Source: an uncultured Gammaproteobacteria bacterium (lineage in GTDB: Bacteria > Pseudomonadota > Gammaproteobacteria > Eutrophobiales > Eutrophobiaceae). From it: a stretch of DNA of 64,000 nt. The DNA lies in contig OY282354.1 in the NCBI GenBank assembly GCA_958295485.1, forward strand, positions 124,001 to 188,000. Direction: 5' to 3'. Below, one piece after another: positions 8,145 to 16,953 of this stretch. Both the position numbers and the translations under genes were made by a program. Each line of letters opens with the position of its first letter. The first letter of the stretch is position 1. Under the pieces are notes generated by a model. The model saw only the letters and a program-made list of their open reading frames with translations. It had not been told where the DNA came from and searched no databases.

Positions 8145-10624
8145 GATGAAACCACCTTCCTGAATTGATCCATCTCGTGCATTTTGGCCGCCCGTTTTCG
8201 TTGCGGCTTGTTAATGGCGTCACCATCGCCGCCTTCCCACGGTGGCGGCACCCGAAAGGGCTCGGGCCATTCGATTGCCGGAAAACTGGTCGGTCCCACG
8301 CGTCCCGGTTTGCCTTTCGCCTTGTCCTCCAGGGCCCTCAATATCTTCTCCGCGGTGATCGGCACTTCATCGATACGCACGCCCACGGCATCGTAAACCG
8401 CATTGGCGACCGCCGGCATGATGGGCAACAAGGGGCCTTGTCCCGCTTCCTTGGCGCCAAAGGGGCCGTTGCTATCGGGGCATTCAATGAAATCCGTAAT
8501 CACTTCCGGCATGTCATGGGACGTGGGACTCTTGTACTCGAGCATGGAGGGTTCGCGATGAACCAGTGCATTGGATAACCGCGCCGGCAGCCGGCGAAAG
8601 GCGGATTCTTCCATCAGGGCCTCACCCAATCCCATATAAACACTGCCCTCCACCTGCCCGCGGGCTAAAACCGGATTCATGGCGCGCCCGAGATCATGGG
8701 CGATATAAACCTTAGGCACGGTGAGCCAACCGGTTGACCCATCGACTTCAACTTCGATCACCGCGGCCGTGTAAGAGTAAGCCGGTGACGGCCCCACGCC
8801 GCCGCCTTTATATTTTCCAGGTGGGTCCGGCGGCCTGTAGGAACCCGTCGTGCCCAGGGTTCCGTGCATTTCTTCCGCGCAAACTACCGCTTTTTGAAAC
8901 GACAGGCTTTGCCCGGGGTTGCTGACGTTAAAGACCTGCCCGTTCGCAAATGCGATGGAACCAACCTCAGCGTCAAATTTTTTCGCCACCGCCGGCGCGA
9001 TCAATTCACGCGCTCGCTCCGCGGCCTGGATAGCGGCGTTGCCCATCATCAAGGTCACGCGGGATGAATAGGAGCCCAAGTCCACCGGCGTCAAATCCGT
9101 ATCACCGGTGACACAACGAATCGCCAGGGGGTCGATACCCAGTACTTCGGCGATAATGACGACTAACATGTCATCGGAACCTTGACCGATTTCCGTGGCG
9201 CCACAAAACACCGTGACCTTGCCACTGCGGTCCAGTTTCAATTGCACGCCGGAATGGGGCATGGCGTTCCAGTAGATGGAATTACCGGCGCCGGTTAAAT
9301 AACTGGAGCAGGCAATGCCTATGCCCTTCCCTTCAGGCAGGTTTCCATATTTGTTTTTCCAGCCGGAACGCCCGGTCACTTTACGGATGCACTCCGCCAG
9401 GCCGATACTGCCGATCTTCAGGTAATTCGCGGTCAGCGCGTTGGGTTTCTCAACGATATTGAGGCGAAGCGCGGCGGGGTCGATTTTTAGCTTTTCTGCA
9501 ATCTTGTCCAGCTGCACTTCCTGGCCGAAGCGCGGCTGCACGGTTCCGTGACCCCGTTTCGGGCCGCACGGGGGCTTATTGGTAAACACCCGGCAGGCGT
9601 CAAAGGCATAGCGGGGCAAGTGATAAGTAACGGGTTGCAACACCGCAGTATAAAAGGCGCTGGCAACGCCATAGGAGCCATAGGCGCCGCCATCCAGGAC
9701 GGTTTGCAAGTGCATGCCGGTTAACGCGCCGTCATTATTGACGCCTGTCCTGAATTTCATCAACACCGGGTGACGACCGCGATGACAATAAAACACTTCC
9801 TCCCGGTTAAGGCAGATCTTTACCGGCCGGCCCAGCATCATGGCGGCTTTTACCACGACGATTTCGTGATTAAAGGGATCGCTCTTTCCCCCGAAGCCGC
9901 CGCCATTGGGGCTGGCAATGACGCGAATTTGCGACGCGGGGACGTCCAGGGCCTTGGCTATGGCGCGCTGCACGTAATGGGGACATTGGGTGCTCGACCA
10001 CAGGGTGATCCGGCCATCGGCCTCCAGCAGGCCGACTGCGGCATGTTGCTCCATGGGCAGGTGGGTATTGCCTTCAAAAAAGAAAATGTCTTCAAACACG
10101 TGATCGCTGTTCGCCAGACTCTCTTCCACGTCGCCAAACTCGTAACTGAGCCGCTTATGAATATTCCCTTCTTCACTGTAGTCATGCAGGCGCGCGGCGG
10201 GATTATTCAGGCCATCGATGGGGTCGGCGATCGTATCAATCGGTTCATATTCAACCTCGATCCGCGCCAGCGCCTCTTCCGCGGCGAATTCATCCCGGGC
10301 GATAACCGCCGCGACAGGGTCCCCCACGAATCGAACCTTGTCTTTGCATAAGGGCTGTTCATCCTGGCTTACCGGCAGGATGCCATACTCGTTGGAAAAA
10401 TCTTTGCCGGTCAATATCAACTTTACCCCCGGATGACGCTCAGCCTCGCTGACGTCAATTGACTTGATGTGGGCGTGGGGCACATGGGAGCGAAACAACT
10501 TGCAATGCAACATGCGCGGCAAAATAATATCGTCGGCAAACTGGGTGCGGCCAATGACTTTATCAGCGCCGTCCACCCGCGTGCGCGGTTTGCCGACCAC
10601 GGACAGCGTTTCTGCATTACTCAT
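8141..10624 (-). CDS. hcrA: 4-hydroxybenzoyl-CoA reductase-like molybdenum subunit (alpha)
   Basis: Large molybdopterin-binding subunit of the xanthine dehydrogenase family, 827 residues. The N-terminal a/b hammerhead (about 1-130) is followed by Moco-binding segments such as GGGFGGKSDP (about 245) and GATEIGQGSDD (about 480). The C-terminal FGAKEAGQGP carries the conserved active-site glutamate region. It is the catalytic partner of the iron-sulphur gene that overlaps its start by one base and of the FAD gene that overlaps its end. The C-terminal about 60 residues (GDGDAINKPQRKRAAK) are extra to the core fold. The exact substrate rests on the FAD-subunit [4Fe-4S] loop and the neighbouring box genes. 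Confidence 0.82.
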   Translation of the reverse strand: MSNAETLSVVGKPRTRVDGADKVIGRTQFADDIILPRMLHCKLFRSHVPHAHIKSIDVSEAERHPGVKLILTGKDFSNEYGILPVSQDEQPLCKDKVRFVGDPVAAVIARDEFAAEEALARIEVEYEPIDTIADPIDGLNNPAARLHDYSEEGNIHKRLSYEFGDVEESLANSDHVFEDIFFFEGNTHLPMEQHAAVGLLEADGRITLWSSTQCPHYVQRAIAKALDVPASQIRVIASPNGGGFGGKSDPFNHEIVVVKAAMMLGRPVKICLNREEVFYCHRGRHPVLMKFRTGVNNDGALTGMHLQTVLDGGAYGSYGVASAFYTAVLQPVTYHLPRYAFDACRVFTNKPPCGPKRGHGTVQPRFGQEVQLDKIAEKLKIDPAALRLNIVEKPNALTANYLKIGSIGLAECIRKVTGRSGWKNKYGNLPEGKGIGIACSSYLTGAGNSIYWNAMPHSGVQLKLDRSGKVTVFCGATEIGQGSDDMLVVIIAEVLGIDPLAIRCVTGDTDLTPVDLGSYSSRVTLMMGNAAIQAAERARELIAPAVAKKFDAEVGSIAFANGQVFNVSNPGQSLSFQKAVVCAEEMHGTLGTTGSYRPPDPPGKYKGGGVGPSPAYSYTAAVIEVEVDGSTGWLTVPKVYIAHDLGRAMNPVLARGQVEGSVYMGLGEALMEESAFRRLPARLSNALVHREPSMLEYKSPTSHDMPEVITDFIECPDSNGPFGAKEAGQGPLLPIMPAVANAVYDAVGVRIDEVPITAEKILRALEDKAKGKPGRVGPTSFPAIEWPEPFRVPPPWEGGDGDAINKPQRKRAAKMHEMDQFRKVVSS

Positions 10625-11160
10625 CAGCCAGTGCCCGCCGCCGCTTGTTTTTCTGCCTGGCTGATACGCAGGATCGCTTCTTCCACAGCTTCAAAGATCT
10701 GTTGATAGCCGGTGCATCGACAAAGATTGCCGGACAGGGCCTCCCGGATCTGTTCCCGGGTTGGATTGGGTTGCTTGTCGAGCAAGGCTTTCGAGGTGAG
10801 GAGAATTGCCGGGGTGCAGTAACCGCACTGGGCGCCGCCGAGGTCAGCGAATGCCGATTGCAGCGGGTGTAATTCGGCGTCTTCCGCCAGGCCTTCTATG
10901 GTGTCGATAGCGCGACCCTCCGCATCCAGCGCCAACGACAGGCAGGAAAGCGCCGGCAGACCGTCAATCAGCACCGCGCAGACGCCGCACTCGCCCAATT
11001 CACAACCATGCTTGGTGCCGGTTAATTGCAGGTCCTCCCGCAGCATCTCCAACAGCGTTTTACAGGGCATAACCGAGACCTGCGCCGGCTCGCCGTTGAC
11101 CTTGCAACTGAGGTGGGCGTTCTTCTGTTCAACGGGCTTAAGCGCCGTGACACCGTTCAT
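10624..11160 (-). CDS. hcrC: 4-hydroxybenzoyl-CoA reductase-like [2Fe-2S] subunit (gamma)
   Basis: Small iron-sulphur subunit of the molybdenum hydroxylase family, 178 residues. The plant-ferredoxin-like cluster is ligated by C53, C58, C61 and C73 (CELGECGVC). The second helical cluster is ligated by C112, C115, C147 and C149 (QCGYC and LCRC). It passes electrons between the FAD/[4Fe-4S] subunit and the Mo site. It is the first gene of the minus-strand operon whose promoter faces that of the amidase. The family is certain; assignment to hydroxybenzoyl-CoA reductase depends on the FAD subunit. Confidence 0.85.
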   Translation of the reverse strand: MNGVTALKPVEQKNAHLSCKVNGEPAQVSVMPCKTLLEMLREDLQLTGTKHGCELGECGVCAVLIDGLPALSCLSLALDAEGRAIDTIEGLAEDAELHPLQSAFADLGGAQCGYCTPAILLTSKALLDKQPNPTREQIREALSGNLCRCTGYQQIFEAVEEAILRISQAEKQAAAGTG

Positions 11161-11373
11161 TATTCATTCCCAACGACAAATATTATCCGGTTCATTGACT
11201 TCAATATTGTAAGATACCCGGCAGTTCCCGCTAACCGTGGGTTTGGGGGCTGCTTTCGACGAACAGCGGTAGCTACTGTAAGATACCTTATATGTTAATA
11301 TTTTCAATATACAGGAATCTCCGACTTAATCAGAGATTCCTTTACTTCGTTTGAATCAGACAAGGATCGCCGG
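11161..11373. promoter_or_regulatory. divergent promoter region, reductase / amidase
   Basis: The 213-base spacer between two divergent operons contains two direct copies of TGTAAGATACC (11208-11218 and 11277-11287, 69 bases apart) and an AT-rich stretch (11290-11310) suited to a promoter. It also contains an 8-base hairpin GGAATCTC / GAGATTCC (11314-11321 and 11333-11340) in the leader of the amidase gene. The repeated 11-mer is a candidate operator. No known regulator site is recognised. Confidence 0.5.
11241..11269. repeat. small dispersed repeat, copy 1
   Basis: GTTTGGGGGCTG followed by TTTCGACGAACAGCGG. Both blocks recur at 25762-25793 with their relative orientation changed, and the first block recurs in part at 60904. 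It is a short intergenic repeat of unknown nature. Confidence 0.4.
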
Positions 11374-12888
11374 ATGACATTCGAACTACCTGATCGAACC
11401 GAATTGAAAGCCCTTGGCCTCTCCATGGGATTAACCATCGATGACCGGCTGGCGGAAACCCTTCTCGGACACTTGGCGCTGTTTGGCAGTAGCTATGAAT
11501 TCATGGATCAACTGGCAGATAACCTGCCGGAAATAAACTATCAGGACCGGCCTTATCGACTGCCCGGCAAGGAAGAAAACGAACTGGGCGCCTGGTATGT
11601 AAGGACCGATTTGAAAGGCAGTGATACCGGACCGCTAAAGGGCCGGACGGTCGCAATCAAGGATAATATCTTTGTCGCGGGCGTTCCCATGATGAACGGG
11701 GCGTCAATACTGGAGGGATTTATACCGGACTTTGACGCCACGGTCGTCACGCGATTGTTGGACGCCGGCGCGGAAATTACCGGCAAGGCAGTGTGTGAAT
11801 TTCTCTGCGTCTCCGGCGGCAGCGCCACGGCCAGTTCGGGGTTTGTCAAAAACCCCCATAATCATGCCCACTCCGCCGGTGGTTCTTCCTCAGGCAGCGC
11901 CGCCCTGGTCGCCAATGGCGACGTGGAAATGGCATTGGGTTGCGACCAGGCCGGCTCAGTGCGCATACCGTCCAGTTTTTGTGGGACCTACGGCATGAAG
12001 GCGACGCACGGTCTGCTCCCTTACACGGGCATCATGGGCATGGAGGCCATGCTTGACCACGTGGGGCCCATGACGGCGAACGTGACTGACAACGCGACGC
12101 TGCTGGAAGTACTGGCGGGCTATGACGCAACAGACAGCCGCCAACGCCGGCTACAGGTGCATAAATACAGTGATTCACTCGGTGATGACATCAAGGGAAT
12201 GAAAATCGCCCTGGTCAAAGAGGGCTTTGCCCACCCCTTGTCGGAGCCTGACGTTGACAATTGCGTACGTAACGCGGCAAATAAATTCGCCGACCTCGGC
12301 GCTGACGTCGATGAAGTATCAATCCCCATGCACCCGGATGGCGTCCCTGTCTGGGGCAGCATTATCACCGATGGGCTTTGGAACACCATGGGATATAACG
12401 GCATGGCAATGAATACCAATGGTTTCAACTCCCCGGCGCTGGAAAAATTCATGGCCGGCTGGCAGGACAAATTCGATCAATTTCCCGTCAATCTTCACCT
12501 GATCCTGATGTTGGGCAAATACCTGGAAAAATATCAGGGGAAGTATTACGCGAAAGCAAAAAATCACTTGCCGAAATTGATAAAAGCCTACGATGACGTC
12601 CTGGAAAAATACGACTTGTTGTTAATGCCCACAACCTTGATGCAAGCGCAAAAAAACCCGGCGTCCGCAACCGACCTTGTTATCGAAGACGTCATATTTC
12701 TCGCCTTTTATACGGTCTTGAATACCTGCCAGTTTGATATTACCGGCCACCCCGCCCTGTCAGCGCCCTGCGGTTTCCGCAACGGCCTGCCGGTCGGGAT
12801 GATGTTGGTGGGTAAACATTTTGATGAACCCGGCATTTACAAGGCCGCTTATGCTTTTGAACAATCTTGTCCCTTGCCGGAATTATAA
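11374..12888 (+). CDS. Amidase signature family hydrolase
   Basis: 504-residue amidase hydrolysing a carboxamide to acid and ammonia. The Ser-cisSer-Lys triad is visible as K96 (VAIKDN), a serine in GGSSSGS (169-175) and the nucleophile S195 (DQAGSVRIP). The C-terminal segment LSAPCGFRNGLPVGMMLVG is typical of the family. It is the first gene of a two-gene plus-strand operon with the aldehyde oxidoreductase 36 bases downstream. The divergent position opposite the aryl-CoA reductase operon suggests that it releases an aromatic acid from an amide such as a benzamide. The substrate cannot be read from the sequence. Confidence 0.88.
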   Translation: MTFELPDRTELKALGLSMGLTIDDRLAETLLGHLALFGSSYEFMDQLADNLPEINYQDRPYRLPGKEENELGAWYVRTDLKGSDTGPLKGRTVAIKDNIFVAGVPMMNGASILEGFIPDFDATVVTRLLDAGAEITGKAVCEFLCVSGGSATASSGFVKNPHNHAHSAGGSSSGSAALVANGDVEMALGCDQAGSVRIPSSFCGTYGMKATHGLLPYTGIMGMEAMLDHVGPMTANVTDNATLLEVLAGYDATDSRQRRLQVHKYSDSLGDDIKGMKIALVKEGFAHPLSEPDVDNCVRNAANKFADLGADVDEVSIPMHPDGVPVWGSIITDGLWNTMGYNGMAMNTNGFNSPALEKFMAGWQDKFDQFPVNLHLILMLGKYLEKYQGKYYAKAKNHLPKLIKAYDDVLEKYDLLLMPTTLMQAQKNPASATDLVIEDVIFLAFYTVLNTCQFDITGHPALSAPCGFRNGLPVGMMLVGKHFDEPGIYKAAYAFEQSCPLPEL

Positions 12889-12924
12889 ACCCCTGATCAA
12901 AAATGAGATTTAATACCAGAAACC

Positions 12925-14661
12925 ATGCGTAAATACCTTGATATCGACTTGAAAAACCAGGCGGTGGAAGCCGTTGAGCAAGATGGGGAAGAACTGGTTC
13001 GTGTCGGGAGATACCTGATCGCCAAAACCCTGTTAGAGGAAAACATCGCCGCCGTCGAACCCCTGTCACCGGACAATCCATTGATTTTTTCCGCCGGGCC
13101 CTTTGCCGGCACCAACTTCTCCAACGCCAACCGCACCAGTGTCGGCTGTAAAAGCCCGTTGACCGGCGGCATCAAGGAAGCCAACGCCGGCGGCACCTTC
13201 GGCGTGGCCCTGGGCCAATTGCACCTGTCAGGGTTTACCCTGCACGGCGCGGCGGCTGACTGGGTGATTATTCACCTGAAAAAAGACGGCTCTTGCAGCT
13301 TCGATTCCGCGCGGGACTTCATGGGCAAAGGTAATTTTGAAACCGCGGCGTTGCTACACGAGAAGTACGGAAAGAAAGTCAGCCTGGCCCTGTGCGGCCC
13401 GGTGGGTGAATACCAGGGATTGCTTTCCGGCATTGCGATCAGCGACACGGATCGGCGGCCATCCAGGTTGGCGGCGCGGGGTGGTATCGGGGCGGTCTTA
13501 GGCAATAAAAAGGTGAAAGCAATTGTGGCAGAGTTGAACAAAATGCCGCAACTGCATGAGCGTAAAAAAGTCATCGGCGCGGTGCGCCACTATGCCGAAA
13601 AATTAGGCAAAGACCAGATGATAGACAGTTACAAACGTTTCGGCACGGCCATGATGGCGGATTACATGAACCACGTAGGCGGCCTGCCGGTACGCAATTT
13701 TTCTGCCGGCCGCCTGGTTGACACCAATGAAGAAACCATGAAGATGGGCGGCGATTTTATTCGCGAACAAAACATCGCCCGCGGCGGCGAGCCTTCACAT
13801 GCCTGTATGCCCGGTTGTTTAATCCAATGCAGCAACGTCTATGCCGATGCCGACGGCAATGAAATAGTATCGCCGGTTGAATATGAAACCCTGGGACTAT
13901 TGGGAACCAATTGCGGCATCAAGGAGCCTGACGACCTGGCAAGGTTGAACGCCATCGCCAATGACCTTGGCATCGACACGATTGAAACGGGCGCCATGGT
14001 CGGCGTATTAATGGAAGCCGGGCTGGGTGAATTCGGTGACGTCGATTTTATCGAGGACGTCCTGGAACAAGTCCGCAACGGCACGGAGCAGGGCCGGCTA
14101 TGGGCGCGGGGCACGGCTTTTGTCGGCGAGCATTACCGGGTCGGTCGGGTGCCCGTGATAAAGAGACAGGCCATCAGCGCCTATGATCCCCGCGTCGTCG
14201 AGGCCACCGGCATTACCATGATGGTAACGGCCCAAGGCGCGGACCACACGGCCGGCAACGTCCCCAGGATGGAAACTGCGGATAAGTCCATCGATGAGGT
14301 TGCCGAGGCCAGCCATGAGGCCCAGGTTATGACCGCTGCCGCGGATTCACTGGGCTTGTGCATTTTTGGCCGTACCGTTACAGCCGCCGAACTGGACAGG
14401 GTAACCGAAGCGATTAATGCGGCAGTCGGCGCCAACCTTGACTCGTCTTTCTTTGATGAGCTGGGCAAGGAAACATTGCGGCTCGAGAGAGAATTCAACA
14501 AGGCCGCCGGCTTCACGGAAGAAGATGACGAACTGCCCGAATTCTTCTACACGGAGGCATTGGCGCCCAGCAACCGGGTCGCGCGCTTCCACGCCAAAGA
14601 AGTCAATAAGCTCGTCGACAGCTGGTGGCGCCAACAGGGCGCTGACAGCGAAAGACCATAA
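12925..14661 (+). CDS. Aldehyde ferredoxin oxidoreductase family tungsten enzyme
   Basis: 578-residue member of the AOR family (tungstopterin and one [4Fe-4S]). The N-terminal domain binds the pterin (FSAGPFAGT, about 55-63). The cluster cysteines are C294, C298 and C302 with spacing C-x3-C-x3-C, plus C479 in the DxxGLC motif (D474). Classical AORs have C-x2-C-x3-C, so this belongs to a divergent subgroup. Such enzymes interconvert aldehydes and acids with ferredoxin-like carriers; the benzoyl-CoA reductase subunit BamB is also in this superfamily. Next to amidase, aryl-CoA reductase and box genes it could oxidise an aromatic aldehyde or supply low-potential electrons. An oxygen-sensitive enzyme beside an oxygenase pathway is unusual. 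Confidence 0.87.
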   Translation: MRKYLDIDLKNQAVEAVEQDGEELVRVGRYLIAKTLLEENIAAVEPLSPDNPLIFSAGPFAGTNFSNANRTSVGCKSPLTGGIKEANAGGTFGVALGQLHLSGFTLHGAAADWVIIHLKKDGSCSFDSARDFMGKGNFETAALLHEKYGKKVSLALCGPVGEYQGLLSGIAISDTDRRPSRLAARGGIGAVLGNKKVKAIVAELNKMPQLHERKKVIGAVRHYAEKLGKDQMIDSYKRFGTAMMADYMNHVGGLPVRNFSAGRLVDTNEETMKMGGDFIREQNIARGGEPSHACMPGCLIQCSNVYADADGNEIVSPVEYETLGLLGTNCGIKEPDDLARLNAIANDLGIDTIETGAMVGVLMEAGLGEFGDVDFIEDVLEQVRNGTEQGRLWARGTAFVGEHYRVGRVPVIKRQAISAYDPRVVEATGITMMVTAQGADHTAGNVPRMETADKSIDEVAEASHEAQVMTAAADSLGLCIFGRTVTAAELDRVTEAINAAVGANLDSSFFDELGKETLRLEREFNKAAGFTEEDDELPEFFYTEALAPSNRVARFHAKEVNKLVDSWWRQQGADSERP

Positions 14662-14737
14662 ATTACGTAAATTGCCGTTCGACAACTGACTGAATTAACG
14701 TAAATTGCCGTTCGACAACTGACTGAATTAACGTAAA
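14661..14737. repeat. 33-bp tandem repeat
   Basis: Two near-perfect copies (14661-14692 and 14693-14725) of a unit beginning AATTAACGTAAATTGCC and ending CAACTGACTG, followed by a 12-base partial third copy. It lies immediately behind the aldehyde oxidoreductase stop, at the 5' edge of the parE remnant. Confidence 0.8.
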
Positions 14738-14991
14738 ATCCGTCACTTACGGATTTGAAAAATTCGGTACAGATACTGCCGAGGCTTATATTTACACGTT
14801 AAGACCCGGCTTCCAGCGCTTCACCGAACACCCGAGGTTCACTTGATCAAACCATAGAGGGCGTTCGAACCTTGCCCGTAGTTTTGCATGTTATCTACTA
14901 TCAGGTGACAGATACCACCATCGATATTATCCCCATCCTGCATAAATCCATGCTTGCTGAAAGACATCTGGTTAAAAACTTTGACCAATGA
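14727..14991 (+). pseudogene. Frameshifted ParE/RelE-type toxin remnant
   Basis: Two adjacent reading frames together spell a ParE-like toxin. Frame one (about 14727-14846) gives YGFEKFGTDTAEAY...GFQRFTEHPRFT, the typical N-terminal helices (xxxFGxxxAxxYxxxLxxxFxxLxxxPxxG). Frame two (about 14848-14991) gives GVRTLPVVLHVIYYQVTD and IDIIPILHKSMLAERHL, the typical C-terminal strands ending in the LHxxM...HL signature. A frameshift or small deletion near 14843-14850 joins them, and no start codon or partner antitoxin remains. It is judged a dead toxin gene next to the intact hipBA module. The opposite-strand open frame of 60 codons here is its shadow. Confidence 0.62.
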
Positions 14992-15063
14992 GTAGCGAGT
15001 GAAATCGACGCGAAGCATCAAGGTAGCAAGTTCGACTCAAATACTCAGGGCAGTACAACCTAT

Positions 15064-15165
15064 ATGTTGTTTTTGTGTTATATAACATTTAATATGTTGT
15101 TTTGATATTAATTAACAACTAATATGTTGTTTTGATATTAATTAACAACTAATATGTTGTATCTG
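15064..15165. promoter_or_regulatory. hipBA operator/promoter repeats
   Basis: The AT-rich leader of hipB holds four copies of TATGTTGT. Two of them lie in perfect 30-base direct repeats containing GATATTAATTAACAAC, which offers the inverted half ACAAC. HipB antitoxins autoregulate through multiple operators, so these are the probable binding sites. The function is inferred from position. Confidence 0.55.
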
Positions 15166-15184
15166 CTAATTAACATGAGCGGTA

Positions 15185-15523
15185 ATGATGAAAACGCTGA
15201 CTGAACTTTCTTCTGAATTTGAGAAGCGCCGCCGACATTTGGCGCTGAATCAAAAAGATATGTTGATGAAAATTGGCATGTCGCAACAACAATACCAGCG
15301 TATCGAGACTGGTGGCGACGCGCGGGTTTCCACCCTTTTACGTATTCTGGAAGGCCTGGGGCTGGAGCTCATGCTGGTACCTCGTGAGCGAGCTCAGCAA
15401 ATAAGGAAAATGCTCAAGTCGGACGATGGCAGTCATGCCGCCCTGTCCGGCGAAGTTAACGGACAAGGCGATACTGAAGAGTCACCCTGGTCTTCAATGC
15501 TAAGGGCTCTCGAGGATGAATAA
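15185..15523 (+). CDS. hipB: HipB-like XRE antitoxin
   Basis: 112-residue helix-turn-helix protein (about residues 12-66, KDMLMKIGMSQQQYQRIETG) with an unstructured acidic C-terminal tail (GDTEESPWSSMLRALEDE) of the type that contacts HipA. The stop is 2 bases from the HipA start, as expected for a toxin-antitoxin pair. It should repress its own promoter through the repeats at 15064-15165. The alternative ATG is 3 bases downstream. Confidence 0.85.
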   Translation: MMKTLTELSSEFEKRRRHLALNQKDMLMKIGMSQQQYQRIETGGDARVSTLLRILEGLGLELMLVPRERAQQIRKMLKSDDGSHAALSGEVNGQGDTEESPWSSMLRALEDE

Positions 15524-15525
15524 AA

Positions 15526-16794
15526 ATGGAGGGTCCAAGCCGACAGATTGAATCCGTAGAAGCGCTGAAACTGACCCTGCATGGACAAAGGGTCGGAATT
15601 ATCACCCATTACTCCGGCGGTAAAAACATTTTAACTTTTGACCCTGAATACCGGGCCATGCCGGAAGAAACCCGGGCAACGATGACACTGACACAAAGGA
15701 TGGACCCGAACTACCTTGACAAGGTATTGATCAGTTCACAGAGAGTCCCGCCCGTTATATCCAACCTGTTGCCGGAAGGGGCCTTACGGGAATGGATGTC
15801 AGCAACGTTAAAAATACACCCTTCAAATGAGTTCCCTTTACTGACTTGGGTTGGAAACAACCTGCCCGGGGCTATTATCGCCAGTCCTGTGCCCGTTGGC
15901 CGGATTCCCACCTGGGCCGTGTCTGCCAGAGACCGGGTAGAGGTAGTTCAGATTGACGTTAAAGGGGCCGCGCAAAAATTTTCGCTTGCCGGTGTACAAA
16001 TGAAATTTTCTACTATCAGGCAGGACGGACGATACAACATTGGCGCTGAGGTGGGCGGAGACAGCTGGATTATTAAAACGCCGTCCACGGTTCACAGGAA
16101 TGTACCGGAAAATGAATACAGCGTAATGAAGCTGGCTGAGGCAATAGCCGTGGACATTCCTGAGATAATGCTTGTCCCCCTGGATTTGCTGGACAACTTG
16201 CCTGAAATTCAGTTGCCGAATGAATCTTTTGCTTACGCTATTCGCCGGTTTGACCGTGGAACCCGGGGACGTATACATACAGAAGACTTTGCGCAGGTAT
16301 TCGGGTTTTATGCCCACGACAAGTACGGAAAAAGCAATTACGAACAGGTTGCCACGGCGCTCTATCGCTTTGGCGCGGGTGGACTGGAAGACATGCAACA
16401 AATAGCTCGTCGGCTCCTTGCGAATATCCTGCTGGCCAATGGTGATGCCCATTTGAAGAACTGGACGCTGATTTACCCTGACGCCATCAATCCGGGACTG
16501 GCCCCGGCGTACGATATTGTTTCGACGTTACCGTATGTCCAAGGTGAAACGGGTATCGCATTGAATCTCGGCAAACAGAAAAAATGGCGCTCCATGGGCT
16601 TAGAGGCTTTTCAAACCTGGGCCCGGCGAATAGACGTCCCCTGGCCCGTCGTGAAGGTGCATTTGCTTGATGCGCTAACTGCGGCCCGTGATATATGGCC
16701 CCGAATGTTACAAGACCTGCCCATGCAGGAGACACACAAGGAAATCCTTAAATCCCATTGGTCAAAACTATCGGCAGATTTTAAATTGCTGTAG
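15526..16794 (+). CDS. hipA: HipA-like serine/threonine kinase toxin
   Basis: 422-residue HipA-family kinase. It has the N-terminal subdomain with SNLLPEG (about 79-85), the glycine-rich SLAGVQMKFS (153-162), the ATP lysine in WIIKTP (K184), catalytic D307 and N312 in LANGDAHLKNW, and the metal aspartate D330 in APAYDIVST. HipA of E. coli phosphorylates glutamyl-tRNA synthetase; the target here is unknown. Every kinase motif is intact, so the toxin is probably active. The module sits between aldehyde oxidoreductase and boxC, beside a dead ParE gene, and is probably a mobile insert. Confidence 0.9.
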   Translation: MEGPSRQIESVEALKLTLHGQRVGIITHYSGGKNILTFDPEYRAMPEETRATMTLTQRMDPNYLDKVLISSQRVPPVISNLLPEGALREWMSATLKIHPSNEFPLLTWVGNNLPGAIIASPVPVGRIPTWAVSARDRVEVVQIDVKGAAQKFSLAGVQMKFSTIRQDGRYNIGAEVGGDSWIIKTPSTVHRNVPENEYSVMKLAEAIAVDIPEIMLVPLDLLDNLPEIQLPNESFAYAIRRFDRGTRGRIHTEDFAQVFGFYAHDKYGKSNYEQVATALYRFGAGGLEDMQQIARRLLANILLANGDAHLKNWTLIYPDAINPGLAPAYDIVSTLPYVQGETGIALNLGKQKKWRSMGLEAFQTWARRIDVPWPVVKVHLLDALTAARDIWPRMLQDLPMQETHKEILKSHWSKLSADFKLL

Positions 16795-16855
16795 TCCCGA
16801 GAGTATCGCTACGGACGCGATCAGTCTTGCCCGCCGCATCAGTTCCCGGCGTCCG

Positions 16856-16887
16856 AAGGCTTGGCAAGGGACCAAGCCTTCACCTTT
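16856..16887 (+). terminator. terminator after hipA
   Basis: Nine-base perfect stem AAGGCTTGG / CCAAGCCTT (16856-16864, 16872-16880) with a 7-base loop, followed by CACCTTTTA. It is 62 bases past the hipA stop and 67 before boxC, so it would insulate the box genes from hipBA transcription. Confidence 0.5.
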
Positions 16888-16953
16888 TATCTGCCAGGCA
16901 AAAGTCTGGAATTGTTTGGCGTTGCGTAGTTTTAACTGATAACATTCGCGGCA

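Noticed and set aside
12925-14661. Assignment as BamB, the benzoyl-CoA reductase subunit
   Set aside because: It is shorter than BamB, its cysteine spacing differs and no other bam genes are present.
14839-15021. A 60-codon minus-strand open frame
   Set aside because: The opposite strand spells a ParE-like toxin C-terminus in this place, so the frame is a shadow of that remnant.
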